A stretch of 64,000 nucleotides of DNA, taken from Pseudo-nitzschia pungens. Its lineage: Eukaryota > Bacillariophyta > Bacillariophyceae > Bacillariales > Bacillariaceae. The notes below the pieces were generated by a model, which ran no database searches, was not told the origin of the DNA, and worked only from the letters and a program-made list of their open reading frames with translations. Of the stretch, positions 42,568 through 53,028 are shown piece by piece (positions within the stretch are counted from its first letter, which is position 1; each line of letters begins with the position of its first letter). The DNA lies in contig CM074765.1 of the NCBI GenBank assembly GCA_037355855.1, forward strand, positions 1,488,001-1,552,000, given 5' to 3'. The position numbers and the translations under genes were made by a program.

Positions 42568-44508
42568 ATGATTCTTTACTATCTTTTGTTGTTCGCCGCC
42601 ATCCCCCTGGCCGTTTTCTACCGGTTCGAACGAAAATACTACGATTCGACACCCTGCAGCAAAGATCCCCCGATCGATATCGATTGGAAAGATGCCGGGG
42701 TCTCTAGTAGTATATTGAACGGCACGGAATACAGGTTTCACCACCCGTGCAAACTCTTTTCTTCGGACTACGAAGAAGCGAGAGAAAAGTTTCTGGATGC
42801 GGTGGAGTCCTTGGGGAAGAGAAGGTCCGCGAATGTCAGCACATTCTCGCTGCCGGTAGCCGCGGTGGGTGACGAAACGACTCCCCTGACGATGGACATT
42901 GCGGTCATTCCGGGGAATGCGAAAGATCTGGGCACTATCGTTCATTCGTCGGGTTTGCATGGCGTGGAAGGATACGCTGGGAGTGCCATCCAATTGGCTC
43001 TGCTGGAAATGTTGCGTTCGGAGTACGAGCACGATGAGAAGGGGAATGGGAATGGGAATGGCAACGCCGATTCAACTATTTTCGGGGAACGACCCACTAT
43101 CGTGCTGGTACACGCGTTGAATCCCGTCGGGATGAAGCAATACAGAAGATTCAACGAAAACAACGTGGATTTGAATCGGAACTGCATCGTGATTTCGGAC
43201 GAGGAAGCGAGGGGTTCCGACGACGCAAAGAGCAACGAGGCGTATCGTTCGTTCGACGAGTTTGTCGCCCAGCGGGGTCCGAACATTGCGGGATACGACG
43301 ATTTGCGCTATTTTTTCGTCCCCCCGGCGGACGGAGTCGGTGATGACGGGGAACCGAGTCTGTCGCTGTACACGCGAACGGTTGGATACTTCGCGGAAGT
43401 GATTCCCTTGATCCTAAAACACGGCACGACGAAATTGAAACGGGCATTGGTGTCCGGTAAGTGAGTGCGCCGCGTCGGCTTTGTTCCGCCGACAAGCGCC
43501 CGCTAAATCGTGTGCGATGTGCAGCATGTCATCGTGGACGATCGATCTTACGCATTTCGATATACTGTACTGTGCTGTACTTTGCTCTACCATACTGTAC
43601 TGTATTGGACTGCACTGCACCACGATACGCTGCGTCGCACTACAGGACAATACCACGATCCGGAGGGAATGAATTACGGTGGGCAGGAATGGCAGTCGTC
43701 CATCCAAAACGTCTTTGACTTTTTTGTGCGAGATCACCCGGAATTCTTTGCCGACTCTGCGTCGCTGGTGTGGATCGACGTCCACACCGGTCTGGGCCCG
43801 TTCGGCGAAGACTCGGTGCACTACAAGGCGACGGGCGGTAGCGGTGGCAGTGGCAGTGGCAGCGAAAGTAGCAGCGATGGAGCAACGCGCGGCGGACACG
43901 AACGCGTCGGATTCGGATTCCGAGACCGCGCCCTCGCCACAGCCTTTAGCGTGACGAGCGACGACCAGATGGCCTCGGCAGCGGCCTTTTCCGGTTACGA
44001 ATTGGCGTCGGGATTGCTCCTGAACTTTTTGGCGGATGCCTACGAACGATTGCTGCTCCGCCGCGGCGGATCGGCCAGCGACGACAACGATAAGGACAGC
44101 GACAACGACAACGACGGCGACGACCACCGTCGTCCCGTTCGAAACCACCCATCGGGTGTGTTTGCGCTGCAGGAATTCGGGACCCTGCCCGAGATTCTGG
44201 TGGGACGGGGGTTGATCCTCGACAACATTCTCTACCAAATGGTGGCGAGGAAGCGGCAAAAACGATCGAGATCCAAAGAAACGACCACACATGAACATAA
44301 CTATGAAGATAACCATGAACATACACAAAACGATCCGTATTCCTACCGATCACCGTTTTTGAAGCACGCCTTTTACCCCCAATCGACGGAGTGGAGAGCG
44401 ATGGTGGTTCGAAAAGGCCTGGGACTGATCCTCCAGTCCATGCAATACGAGTACGAGTACGAGTACGAGTACACGCAGCAAACCGGACACACCTCCGAGC
44501 GGAACTAG
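42568..44508 (+). CDS. Membrane-anchored DUF2817 (M14 carboxypeptidase-like) hydrolase
   Basis: Exons 42568-43456 and 43646-44508 encode 583 residues. The 189-bp intron (GTAAGT...CTACAG) joins ALVSG to GQYHDPEGMNYGG in frame. An N-terminal hydrophobic segment (MILYYLLLFAAIPLAVFY) is a signal peptide or anchor. DUF2817 proteins are relatives of zinc carboxypeptidases. Visible motifs are SSGLHGVEGYAGSAIQ (candidate zinc His and Glu), HALNPVGMKQYRRFNENNVDLNRN and LVWIDVHTGLGPFGED (second candidate metal His). A substrate pocket cannot be predicted. Gly-Asn, Ser-Gly and Asp-rich inserts interrupt the fold between motifs, and GluTyr repeats (GAGTAC units) end the protein. Enzyme class is well supported and activity probable. 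Confidence 0.82.
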
Positions 44509-45465
44509 CAGGGTCGATCCGTCGCATGGTAGTAGTGCTACCAGGACGGCGGTACTAGTATATGGATTCTTCTTGCAGTTGAAGACGACGTGTCGCAAAG
44601 CGCGCCAGCGGATTCGTAGCAAATTTCCTGTGGCATTGAATTATCGGAAGCAAAGAACGCCCACGATCACTCAGTCTCAGTCTCTGGACGCAACCCGGAC
44701 GCATACACCGTAAGAATAGTAGGATTTTCATTATTGCGAAGTAGTATTATTTTTGTCCACTAACTTCCTCGCCCTCGGTAATTACTGCAACTAGTAGTAG
44801 TGGTACCACTATTTCTTCTTGTTGCTGACACACCACCGCACTCCTCGCCGCCACCATTTGCGGGGGGGGGGGTGGCAATGCCCATCTTTGCATTCATGGT
44901 ACCCAGAGTGAGTCAGCAACCCCTTTCATGGTTGCATTTTGAAGGGACAGAGGGATTCTAGGAATGTATGATCATCGGATTCTGGTTCTGGCAGAAACGA
45001 ACCGACCCGTTCGGAGGAGAACTACTAAGGTTACCGAAGCTTTACGCAATACATGCGACTTCTAGTTCTTGACCAGGATTTTCGATGTTCAATTTTCAAA
45101 ACTAGTCTTGGATACAATTCGTGACTAATTTGACTCAAATCGAGTTTCATAATTTCATTCATACAACTAACCTTACGTAACCTTAGGTTAAACCTTACTT
45201 CGTACATCATAAGATTACCGTATCATCATAATAATGACGACCAGTTCCACCGTTCGTGTTGCTGTTCAAGCGAGAATTTATTTTTTTCGACAACGAGAAA
45301 CGAGTTTCCTCCCTCGGCAATGATCAATCAATAACCTCACACTTCACACTTCACACTTCACACTTCACGTTGCCGATGAAAAAGGTGCGGACAATCTTTG
45401 TCTAGCGCTCTGCAATCGAACCAAACCCACTGCGCAACCACCACTGCGCCACAAATCAGACAACA
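44509..45465 (+). other. Intergenic region upstream of the plastid-targeted gene
   Basis: No gene is supported. Features are a poly-G run at 44861-44870, AT-rich sequence with GTAACCTTAGGTTAAACC motifs (45172-45205) and an ACTTCACACTTCAC tandem repeat at about 45340-45368. The last 100 bp are the likely leader of the next gene. Confidence 0.5.
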
Positions 45466-46506
45466 ATGACGACAATTCCGAAAACGAGGAGGAGGAGGCA
45501 ATCCCTTCGGAGGCTGGCGGTTCTCTCCTCGTGGGTGTCCGTCCTTGCCGCCGCTTTTTGGCTGACGATGCTCGGCAGCGGCATCGGAAGGTCGAACGCC
45601 TTTGCGGTGACGCTTCCCACAAAGACCGGCACACTCGCAGCCGGTTTTCCAAACCACAACCGCTGCGAGACTATTGCCGGTACCGGCGTCTGTGTCGGCG
45701 TCGTTGCCAGAGCTTCACGGAAGATATTCGCCGCCGCCAGCACCCGGCTGCACAACGCTCGAAACGAAAACAACAGCAGCAGCAGCAACAACAATGACGA
45801 TCTCTTGGAGAAGGCCCGCAAACTCCGGGAAGAAGCGAGCCTGCTGGAAGACGATCTCCGAGCGAGACCGAAACGACCGGCATCTTCCGAATCGTCGTCG
45901 TCGTCGTCGTCACTCTCTCCCCCGGTCGTCGTCCGACAATTGGAGGGATCGACGTGGACCGTCTCGTACCGGTTTTCCAGCCAGCCCGCTCCCAAGAAGC
46001 AGGGCGACGGCAAGAACGATCCATCCCCGCAACAGCAACAGCAACCCAAAAAAACCTTTTATTCCGGAAAGCTCACGCTCCTGCTCAAGGCGGACGGGTA
46101 TTCCGAGCGAATCATCGCAGAAGACGACGACAACAACAATGACAACAATGACAACGACATTCGAATCACCAAGATTTGGGGATGGGACAAGGAAACCTCC
46201 AACGAGGACGATCTGGACTACCTGCTCTTCAGCATGGACGTGACCTTTCCGGACTCGGACCCCGAGACTCCCGGAGCCACGGAGCGGTACTATCTGCAGG
46301 CCCGCATCGAGGACGAGAACAACGGTGGCGTCGTCGGTGCGAGAGGAAGCATCGCCCTCAAGGAAGGAACCATCACGGTGAAAAAGGACGTGACGGAAAC
46401 GACGGGCGGCATGTGGGGATTCTTCAACGTGGCCGGGATTCTGACCGAGTTCCGGTATTGCGGGGATTTTGCCGCCCGGCCGGCGGCGCCGCCGCGGGAG
46501 GCGTAG
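45466..46506 (+). CDS. Plastid-targeted protein of unknown function
   Basis: The single exon encodes 346 residues. An Arg-rich start and a hydrophobic core (LAVLSSWVSVLAAAFWLTML) are followed by GRSNAFAVTLP. Phe after the predicted signal-peptide cleavage site is the rule for diatom bipartite plastid presequences. The mature part has a short predicted coiled coil (LLEKARKLREEASLLEDDL). A conserved-looking region begins at LEGSTWTVSYRF and continues KKTFYSGKLTLLLKADGY, ITKIWGWDKE, LDYLLFSMDVTF, YYLQARIED and EGTITVKKDV...GGMWGFFNVAGILTEFRYCG. Its beta-rich pattern resembles a lipocalin-like barrel only in general look. Function is unknown. The 3' end converges with the acidic minus-strand gene. 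Confidence 0.7.
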   Translation: MTTIPKTRRRRQSLRRLAVLSSWVSVLAAAFWLTMLGSGIGRSNAFAVTLPTKTGTLAAGFPNHNRCETIAGTGVCVGVVARASRKIFAAASTRLHNARNENNSSSSNNNDDLLEKARKLREEASLLEDDLRARPKRPASSESSSSSSSLSPPVVVRQLEGSTWTVSYRFSSQPAPKKQGDGKNDPSPQQQQQPKKTFYSGKLTLLLKADGYSERIIAEDDDNNNDNNDNDIRITKIWGWDKETSNEDDLDYLLFSMDVTFPDSDPETPGATERYYLQARIEDENNGGVVGARGSIALKEGTITVKKDVTETTGGMWGFFNVAGILTEFRYCGDFAARPAAPPREA

Positions 46507-46981
46507 ACCGCGCATCCCGCGTTTTGCAGCGTCGTCTCGCGTCGTGCCGTGTCGTGCCGTGTCGTGCCGTGTCGTGCCGTGCCGAAATCGTACCAACCCA
46601 CCCACCCACCCACCAATGCAGTCGAAACGTTGTGGCCGGAGGACCAATCGCATGGAACCCTTGAATCCGCACCATCAAACAGGCGGGAAAGGCAACGAGA
46701 AAGCAAGCAAACAAACAAACAGTCCTCTCTCCGGCACGGTACCGTACCTTTAAAATACAATACTCTTAATAAAACAAGATATGATCCCAGGCGTGGTTTC
46801 GGTTTCGTCGATGGATTGCAAAACTCATCATCATTAACCGCTCTTTTTTGTAAATGATTTTTTCGTGCGCACTTGGCCTCCCCCGACGCGCAACGGATCT
46901 CCGGTTCCAACAACAACAACAACAACAACAACAACACCCGTGTCGATCGCGCTGCGCTGCGCTGCGCAGCGCCGTACTGCC
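46507..46981. other. Tail-to-tail spacer with TCGTGCCG minisatellite
   Basis: No gene occurs. A TCGTGCCGTG minisatellite lies at about 46540-46582, then a CCAC run at 46596-46613. CAACAA repeats and GCGCTGC units occupy 46900-46970, next to the stop of the minus-strand gene. Confidence 0.6.
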
Positions 46982-47941
46982 CTACGACAGCTCGGTGATC
47001 CACGGTTTTGGCCCGTCGGATTTCGTCCCCCGGGACGCTTCCGCCGCGTCGCTCCCTCCCAACCGGATCGTGGGTTGCTCTTGCTGTTGCTCTCGCTCGT
47101 TCCGTTGCCGCCGGGCATCGGAGGTCTCCCGGAGCAGCTCCGAGACGGACCGCAGCCGTCCCGGCTCGTGCGGTTGGTCGCCGCGTTCCGAATCATTGTC
47201 GTCGTCGGCATCGTCGTCGTCGTCGTCGTCTCCCGCCAAGAGTTTCATCAGGGGATTGTCCGACAGGGCGCCCAGACCGAACTGCAGCTGGATGGTGGGA
47301 GCTGCCGCCACCGTCGCGGTGGCGGTGGCTGTCGCGGTCGCGGACTCGGACTCGGACGCGCATTCGTGCTCCGACAAAGAATGTTTGGTTGGTTTTGGGG
47401 CGTTTTCGGCGGCAGATTCGTCCCCGGGCTCCCGGTCGTCGGAACCGTTGACTTCTCGAATCAATGGGTTGGTTCGGGTGGTTCCGTCGGTTGCATCGTC
47501 ATTGTCGTCATTGTCGTCGTCGGTGTCGTCGCTATCGCTGTCGTCCAGCTGGAGGTTCGTGTCGAGTCGGATCGAGTGGTTCGCTTCCGGTGGTCGGTCT
47601 CGTCCGGTTGGCAGCGCGTCCGGCAACGATCCGAACGGCGGAGAGAGCAACGCCCGGTTCGCCGATTCCATTCGGGGGAGGAAATTCCGCAACCGGTTCA
47701 TCAGGTCCGAATTGTCGGGCGGCGGCTCGCCCGTTCCGGCGGCGGATCCCGGAAGCTTTGGTGGCGGTGACGGCGGCGTCGATGTCGATGTCGATGTCGA
47801 TGTCGACGTCAATGATGGGGGCCTTCCTCCTCTCGCGGAAACCGCACCGGCCGAAGCGGAATCGTTCGCATTCCCTCCGCTCTCGTCGTCGTCGTCGTCG
47901 TCGTCGTCGTTGGTGGTGGTTTCGTCGATCACCGTGATCAT
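46982..47941 (-). CDS. Acidic low-complexity protein, possibly NOPCHAP1-like snoRNP assembly factor
   Basis: I start at ATG 47941 (319 residues); a longer frame begins only at TTG 48028. Most of the protein is Asp/Ser/Thr low complexity. Two short blocks look conserved: LMNRLRNFLPRMESANRALL (residues about 77-96) and IQLQFGLGALSDNPLMKLL (about 215-233), followed by a run of Asp. A leucine-containing FLP..ANR helix followed by an acidic-flanked beta strand is reminiscent of NOPCHAP1/DUF4598 proteins, which assist box C/D snoRNP assembly. That match is from pattern memory and is tentative. The C-terminal third contains a charged helix (SVSELLRETSDARRQRNEREQQ). It is divergent from the Dph6-like gene. 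Confidence 0.45.
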   Translation of the reverse strand: MITVIDETTTNDDDDDDDDESGGNANDSASAGAVSARGGRPPSLTSTSTSTSTSTPPSPPPKLPGSAAGTGEPPPDNSDLMNRLRNFLPRMESANRALLSPPFGSLPDALPTGRDRPPEANHSIRLDTNLQLDDSDSDDTDDDNDDNDDATDGTTRTNPLIREVNGSDDREPGDESAAENAPKPTKHSLSEHECASESESATATATATATVAAAPTIQLQFGLGALSDNPLMKLLAGDDDDDDDADDDNDSERGDQPHEPGRLRSVSELLRETSDARRQRNEREQQQEQPTIRLGGSDAAEASRGTKSDGPKPWITELS

Positions 47942-48655
47942 GGTTCCTGTCTGTCTGTCTGTCTGCTGTCGCTCTATCGTTCTGGCCGCTCGGGCGTTGC
48001 GGTTGCGTGAGGTAGCAATGATTTGCAAAAAAACAAAAGTTGCTGGATTGATTCGGCTTGCTCTCTATCGTAATACCGATACTGATGTGGAACGGGAGTG
48101 AGTCGTTCCGGGACAATGGCGGGGCGTCGAGGAAGGTGTCGGATTGTTTCGTTCGGTGGCGGGTTTTCGATGACGGTTCGTTGCGTTCGTAAAAAAAATG
48201 ATTGAGATTGTTGATTGATTGATTGATTGATTGATTCACGGTGTCAAGTTGGTGCACCAGTATGTAAAATACGGTTGAATGACGAACGGTGAAGATACTA
48301 ATACTACGAGTAATGACACGTACCATAGGACCTATGTACACGTAGTTCGTACGTACGTACCTGGGGAGATGAGTAAAAGATTTTGCATCCCACCGTGTCA
48401 TCCAATCCATCCAAAATAACTGAGATCAAGAATCGAGATTGTCATCATTACTACCGGTAATATTGTTATTTGTGGCGTCGACTGTCACCTAACTGCCCGA
48501 TACGACGCCAGCACCAACGCCCGCACTCACAAAAGGAAACCACTGGTCAATCGTCCCGCTTGATTCCCATTTTTCATCCTTCCATACTTTCACACGAGCA
48601 AAAACAACAACAGCAAAAACATCATCTGCTTCTAACAAGAAAGCAAGCGACACCC
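47942..48655. promoter_or_regulatory. Divergent promoter region between the NOPCHAP1-like and Dph6-like genes
   Basis: About 0.7 kb separate the two start codons, which face outward. It includes a TGTCTGTC repeat (about 47946-47966), a GATT repeat (about 48211-48236) and GTACGTACGTAC near 48346. It could serve both genes; no specific element is identified. Confidence 0.45.
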
Positions 48656-49672
48656 ATGACGAGAAAGGACCAGCCCCTCGCGCTCGATCCCCCGCCGGAA
48701 AAATGCTGCATCTCGTGGACGGGTGGCAAGGACTGCAACCTCGCCCTGCTCACCTGCTGGGAGGACCCCTCCCTCGAGGTCACGGACCTGGTGGTCTTTC
48801 GGCCCGAGAACAGAAAAGATTTCGAGGCCCACCCGATCGCCCTCGTGAGGGCCCAGGCCGATTCCCTCGGCCTCGACCTGCGCGTCGCGGTCCTCCCGGC
48901 TTTTGTTCCCTACCGCGACGCCTACGTGGACGCCATCCGGAAGCTCCGGGACGACCTCGGCATCGAGGTCATCGCCACCGGCGACATGGACCTGGTGGAC
49001 ATCGAGGAGTCGACCGACAACTACATCCGGGAGTGCTGCGCGCTCCTCCCCGGCGGTGGCGTCCGCGCCTACCTCCCGCTCTGGAAGGCGGACCGGGGGG
49101 ACTGCCTCCGGAAACTCGTGTTTGACCACGGCTGCGAGATCGTCTTTTCCTGCGTCAAGTCTCCCTGGTTCGATGCCTCCTGGTGCGGGAGGAGGCTGGA
49201 GGGGACGGCCCTGGAAGAGCTGGGGGCGATTCGGGAGGGAAGGTCCGAAAGGGTCGGCTTTTCCGACGAGGAAATGGAGGGGTGGAGTCCCGGGGATCCG
49301 CGGCGGACGCCCCTCGATCTGGGAGGCGAGAACGGGGAATACCATTCCATGGTCCTGGACGGGCCGCTCTACCGATACCGGATCGGGCTGCGAGCGGTGT
49401 CGTCGTCGTCGGAAGGAGCATCCGCAGCCACTGCCACTGCGGCAGCAACGGGGGGGGAGGAGGACGATCCAGCAGCAGCAGCAGGAGGTGGCACCGACTC
49501 GAACAACGCCGGTGCCCGACCACCGATCCCCCTCCGGGCGGTGGTGACCGGACCGGCACCCGATGGAAACGACCGGTGGTGGACCTACACGGGGCAAACA
49601 CGGTGGTCACTGGGAGCCTTTGAGATCGAGCCAAAACCGAAACCGGAAGCGAGCGACCCAACGAAACCGTAA
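48656..49672 (+). CDS. Diphthine-ammonia ligase-like ATP pyrophosphatase (Dph6 type)
   Basis: Starting at ATG 48656 the protein has 338 residues. The family activates a carboxylate with ATP; eukaryotic Dph6 amidates diphthine on elongation factor 2. The PP-loop SWTGGKDCNLAL sits at residues about 20-31. VIATGDMDLVDIEE and the block GGENGEYHSMVLDGPLY (about 223-239) are the signature stretches of Dph6 and its MJ0570-like relatives. Fungal and plant Dph6 carry extra RidA-like domains at the C-terminus. Here the end is only an Ala/Gly-rich linker and about 60 further residues, so the protein is a minimal single-domain form. It could also be a paralogue with a different acceptor. Confidence 0.78.
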   Translation: MTRKDQPLALDPPPEKCCISWTGGKDCNLALLTCWEDPSLEVTDLVVFRPENRKDFEAHPIALVRAQADSLGLDLRVAVLPAFVPYRDAYVDAIRKLRDDLGIEVIATGDMDLVDIEESTDNYIRECCALLPGGGVRAYLPLWKADRGDCLRKLVFDHGCEIVFSCVKSPWFDASWCGRRLEGTALEELGAIREGRSERVGFSDEEMEGWSPGDPRRTPLDLGGENGEYHSMVLDGPLYRYRIGLRAVSSSSEGASAATATAAATGGEEDDPAAAAGGGTDSNNAGARPPIPLRAVVTGPAPDGNDRWWTYTGQTRWSLGAFEIEPKPKPEASDPTKP

Positions 49673-50912
49673 AGCACCACCGACCAGGAGTGCGCAAGCC
49701 AGCCAGTCAGTCAGTGAGCAAACAAACCAACAAACAAACAAATGGCACACGCAGGGTTCGTCTCGCAAATCTAGCGACGGAGCCGACCGTGCCCGGGCCA
49801 GCGAGCGCGACGAGACATTCACGATTTTACACGCTGCACGGGCCGGGCGCATCGAGGACGACACCGTCGGGGCACTGGAATGGAATGGAATGGAATGGAA
49901 TGGGACGGACCGAACCTTGTTTCTTGCGCGCCGCGACGAGAACAAAAGATTCCTTCCTAGTACCGTTTGTGGTGCCGCAAACAACATGATGTTGCGTGGA
50001 ATCGAGAATGGTTTCCGACAAACGAAACGAACGTCCTATAAATTGGCAAACACTCTCACGGGAAGCTTGCATTTTTGGAGACGGAATTCCAGAACATTTG
50101 TATTGGTGAGCTCAATGTATGCGACAAAAAAGAGACAATGCGTTCGGTGATATTTAATTTTCCTCGTGTGGTACGGTATGGAACTTTAGAACTCGCAGTC
50201 TCGTCTCGTCTCGTCTCGTTTCATTTTATATTATTTTATGTATTTTATTTTATTTCGTATTCCATTTTGACGAATTTGATGCGCATCTTTGTCTTCGATG
50301 ACGCATGTCAATCATGGTTTCATACTCGGCTCCTCTCGATGTCTTGTTGCGTAAAGCAATATATCCAACGCTAGCTCTAGCCGAAAAGAGCACCCACCGA
50401 GATATTTTGCTCGAAGTGGACTCGGGGCAAAGGATGTCTTCAGAAACTCTAGCACAGCGTGACATTGCATGGCATGCATGACGTCACGCGATGCGAAGCA
50501 GCAAAAGAAGTTGTGGTCAAACATCTTGACAAGCGACCAAAGCCCTTTGTGTGCTGACACTGCGGGTTGTTGATCCTGGAAATGAAACGGTTTCCGTTTG
50601 CGCACCTGCTGTTCATTGTTCGTAGGCACAGAAAGCACCTCCAATCACGCGTGGGAAACCTAACTTTGACCAAAAATTGCGTGACCGTAGACACCATACC
50701 GTACAACATCCCCATTGTAGAGTTCCACGGCCTCGCGCAATCTCTGATGAATTTGCATGCCGGCACACGACTGGATAAACACAATGGGGCAACTATTGTG
50801 TTGCGGCGCAAAAATCCGCTTCGGATCGCCCGCATCCTTCCAACGACTCACCAACCCGTTGGACATCTCTGGTTCCGACTCGTTCGGCTCTGGCCCGTGC
50901 CTTGTTTCCTCT
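49673..50912. other. Tail-to-tail spacer between the Dph6-like and oxygenase genes
   Basis: No gene is firmly supported. A GGAAT repeat lies at about 49876-49900 and a CTCGT repeat near 50200-50222. A 68-codon frame at 50660-50866 (minus), 46 bp beyond the oxygenase stop, has protein-like composition and is noted as a finding. Confidence 0.5.
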
Positions 50913-52355
50913 TCACGCGGGCTGCTCGATCATTTCGTGGAACCAACCCTGCACCCCAAAGCGTTCCCGGTTCGTCGTGAGGACCTCGTGGGGGAGGGAA
51001 ACGCTGTCGAAGAGAACCAGGGTTCCGGCCCTCGGAAGAATGTCGCGATAAAGTTCCCCACCGTCCTCCCCGTGAAGGGGCGCCTTGCTCTTGGCCAGCT
51101 CCGCCACGAGGCTCTTGGGGGCATCGATCAGGTGAAATCGCCGGCGGTCGACCGGATCGTCCACCATAAAGCCCCGGGCCAGCGCGTCGCCTCCTCCCAG
51201 ATAGAGTGCGGCGTTGGGAAAGGGTTTTCCCGAGAGTTCCCGCCGCTCCGCGTTCGTGCGTTCAAAGGTGTAGAGCAGACAGGATTCGTTCGGGTCCAAT
51301 CGTCCGTCGGGCTGTTTGCTAAAGGGATCCAGAAAGACGGGCTGTTCGCCCAGCCCCGCTTCGGGAATCGCCCGGAGCCATCCGACCTGCAGGTCGTTCC
51401 GGTTGCGGGCACCGACCGGAACGACCGACTCGTGGGCGCGCTCGTGGAGCCGCAGCTCGCCGCCGTCGGCGGCTTTCCAGTCCTCGTTCAGGTAGACCAA
51501 CCAGGTGATCGACCGCCGGGAGGCATTGGCCTTGAGGGGCAGCGACGATCCGTGCGGGCGCTTGAGTTCCAGGTGGTGCTCGTCGGTGTGGCGGTTCAGC
51601 AGCGCACCGGGACCGTAGCGGAGGTATTCCATTTCGTGGGTTTGGGCAATGTCGTTCGAGAGGGTGGACCGATCGGTCAGCCCGGTGGCCAGGGAGGCCT
51701 TGACGGCCGCCATTTTCCGCTTGAGGGATTCGCGCACGGGAAGGCTTCCGACGGCCGGATCCACAAAGGGGCCGTCCCTGACTCCCCGCGAGGAGGCAAA
51801 GGACGGCATGATCCATCGATCGTTGGCGAATTTGTCGGCCTTTTTGGGATTCCGGGACAAGATAAAATTGGTAAAGTGTCCCCTCCTGAAACAATCCCTG
51901 GCGTCGTCGCAGAGTGCCCTGGTTTCCTCGGGCGTCAGCCAGTTGTCAATGATTGCGGCCTTTCCAGCCTCGATGCTTTGCAATGTTCCGGGGGGAAGAA
52001 CGGATGTGGAAGCGCCAGTCGATGGTTCGGTGGTGGCAAGTGCAACCCAGGCGTCCCGGACGAAGGTTCTCCACATGACATCGGCGGTTGCCAATCCACC
52101 GGTAGCTGCCGATGCTGCGGTTGTGGTAGCAGCAATGGCATCTCGTCTCGAAACTCCTCCCTGCTGCTGTGGGCCGGGGCGTTCTGCATTCAAAGAGGTG
52201 GATTTTGGTGGGGATGCCGATGTTGAAGTTGCTTGTGTTACCAAGCTCCGGCCTTTGCGCAGCATGTGGCTCGATAGGATGTCATTGTTGTTGCCGAACG
52301 AAAAGGCACAAACCACTGCTGAGAAACACAGAAGAAGAGGAACTGCTCGAATCAT
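50913..52355 (-). CDS. 2-oxoglutarate/Fe(II) dioxygenase, prolyl-4-hydroxylase-like, plastid-type presequence
   Basis: I start at ATG 52355 (480 residues); the longer frame begins only at TTG 52391. The fold binds Fe(II) through HxD...H and 2-oxoglutarate through a basic residue. Here RHTDEHH (about residue 257) gives HxD, SLPHEVL (about 457) the distal His, and RERFGVQGWF the cosubstrate Arg. LRYGPGALLNRHTD...SITWLVYLNEDWKAADGGELRLH is typical of the prolyl-4-hydroxylase-like subgroup. The N-terminus has a signal peptide ending VVCAFSFGNN (Ala-Phe, plastid import type). It is followed by a Ser/Thr-rich stretch and SRRDAIAATTTAASAATGG, which resembles a twin-Arg thylakoid-transfer signal. Lumenal or stromal location is inferred; the substrate is unknown. 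Confidence 0.82.
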   Translation of the reverse strand: MIRAVPLLLCFSAVVCAFSFGNNNDILSSHMLRKGRSLVTQATSTSASPPKSTSLNAERPGPQQQGGVSRRDAIAATTTAASAATGGLATADVMWRTFVRDAWVALATTEPSTGASTSVLPPGTLQSIEAGKAAIIDNWLTPEETRALCDDARDCFRRGHFTNFILSRNPKKADKFANDRWIMPSFASSRGVRDGPFVDPAVGSLPVRESLKRKMAAVKASLATGLTDRSTLSNDIAQTHEMEYLRYGPGALLNRHTDEHHLELKRPHGSSLPLKANASRRSITWLVYLNEDWKAADGGELRLHERAHESVVPVGARNRNDLQVGWLRAIPEAGLGEQPVFLDPFSKQPDGRLDPNESCLLYTFERTNAERRELSGKPFPNAALYLGGGDALARGFMVDDPVDRRRFHLIDAPKSLVAELAKSKAPLHGEDGGELYRDILPRAGTLVLFDSVSLPHEVLTTNRERFGVQGWFHEMIEQPA

Positions 52356-52748
52356 TTCGAGAAGCGCGTTGCAGTTGGTGATTGTTGTCAACTTTTCTTT
52401 CCAAGACGCAGTTACTTGTATAATGCGGAGGGCAAGCGAGTGAGTTGGAAGATTATGTGCTGATTCATTCGTTCATTACGAAGTACTGTATTTTTTACTT
52501 TGAAGTAACTTACGAGTAAGGTTACGAGTAGTACAAGTCCGAGTAAGTCTTCGCGGTAAAAAACCTTAGAAAAGATTGTTTCCGGTTGCCACTCAGATGG
52601 GGCTCGCCTGTCGCCTGTCGCCTGTCGCATGTATCTCCTCTCATGTCGAACTCGTGTCTCATTTTTCATGATTGTAAACCTTACACGTACACGTACCGGT
52701 ATTCAAGAATCAAAGCCTGACACCTTACTTGTACCTTAATTACTTTGA
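52356..52748. promoter_or_regulatory. 5' flank of the oxygenase gene
   Basis: This 393-bp stretch lies between the oxygenase start and the TA that precedes the transposon. It holds no ORF of interest, a CGCCTGT triplication at about 52607-52629 and GTAAGGTTACGAGTA-type motifs. The transposon sits about 0.4 kb upstream of the start codon. Confidence 0.45.
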
Positions 52749-53028
52749 TACTACGAGTCCGACAACAATTGAGAATCACGAGTGGTGCACTGAAATTAGA
52801 ACCAATGGAACGCCAGTCAACCACCAATGGACCGGGTAGGAGAACATACCAATGACAAAAAATTATTTTGTAGGGGATAATTTCCTATAACCCTTTATCG
52901 TATGGTCTTTTGTTAGTGGAAACCCATTGTTCGAGTGCCTTACTAAACTCTTTATAAAAATCACTTTTTTTGACACCACAGTTCTTCGCATCAAAATAAC
53001 GAGAACACAAGACGAGAACACCTTGACC

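Noticed and set aside
46854..48101. Long plus-strand frames over the acidic minus-strand gene
   Set aside because: They are Ser/Val/Arg-rich mirror readings of Asp/Ser codons; the minus frame has blocks typical of a real protein.
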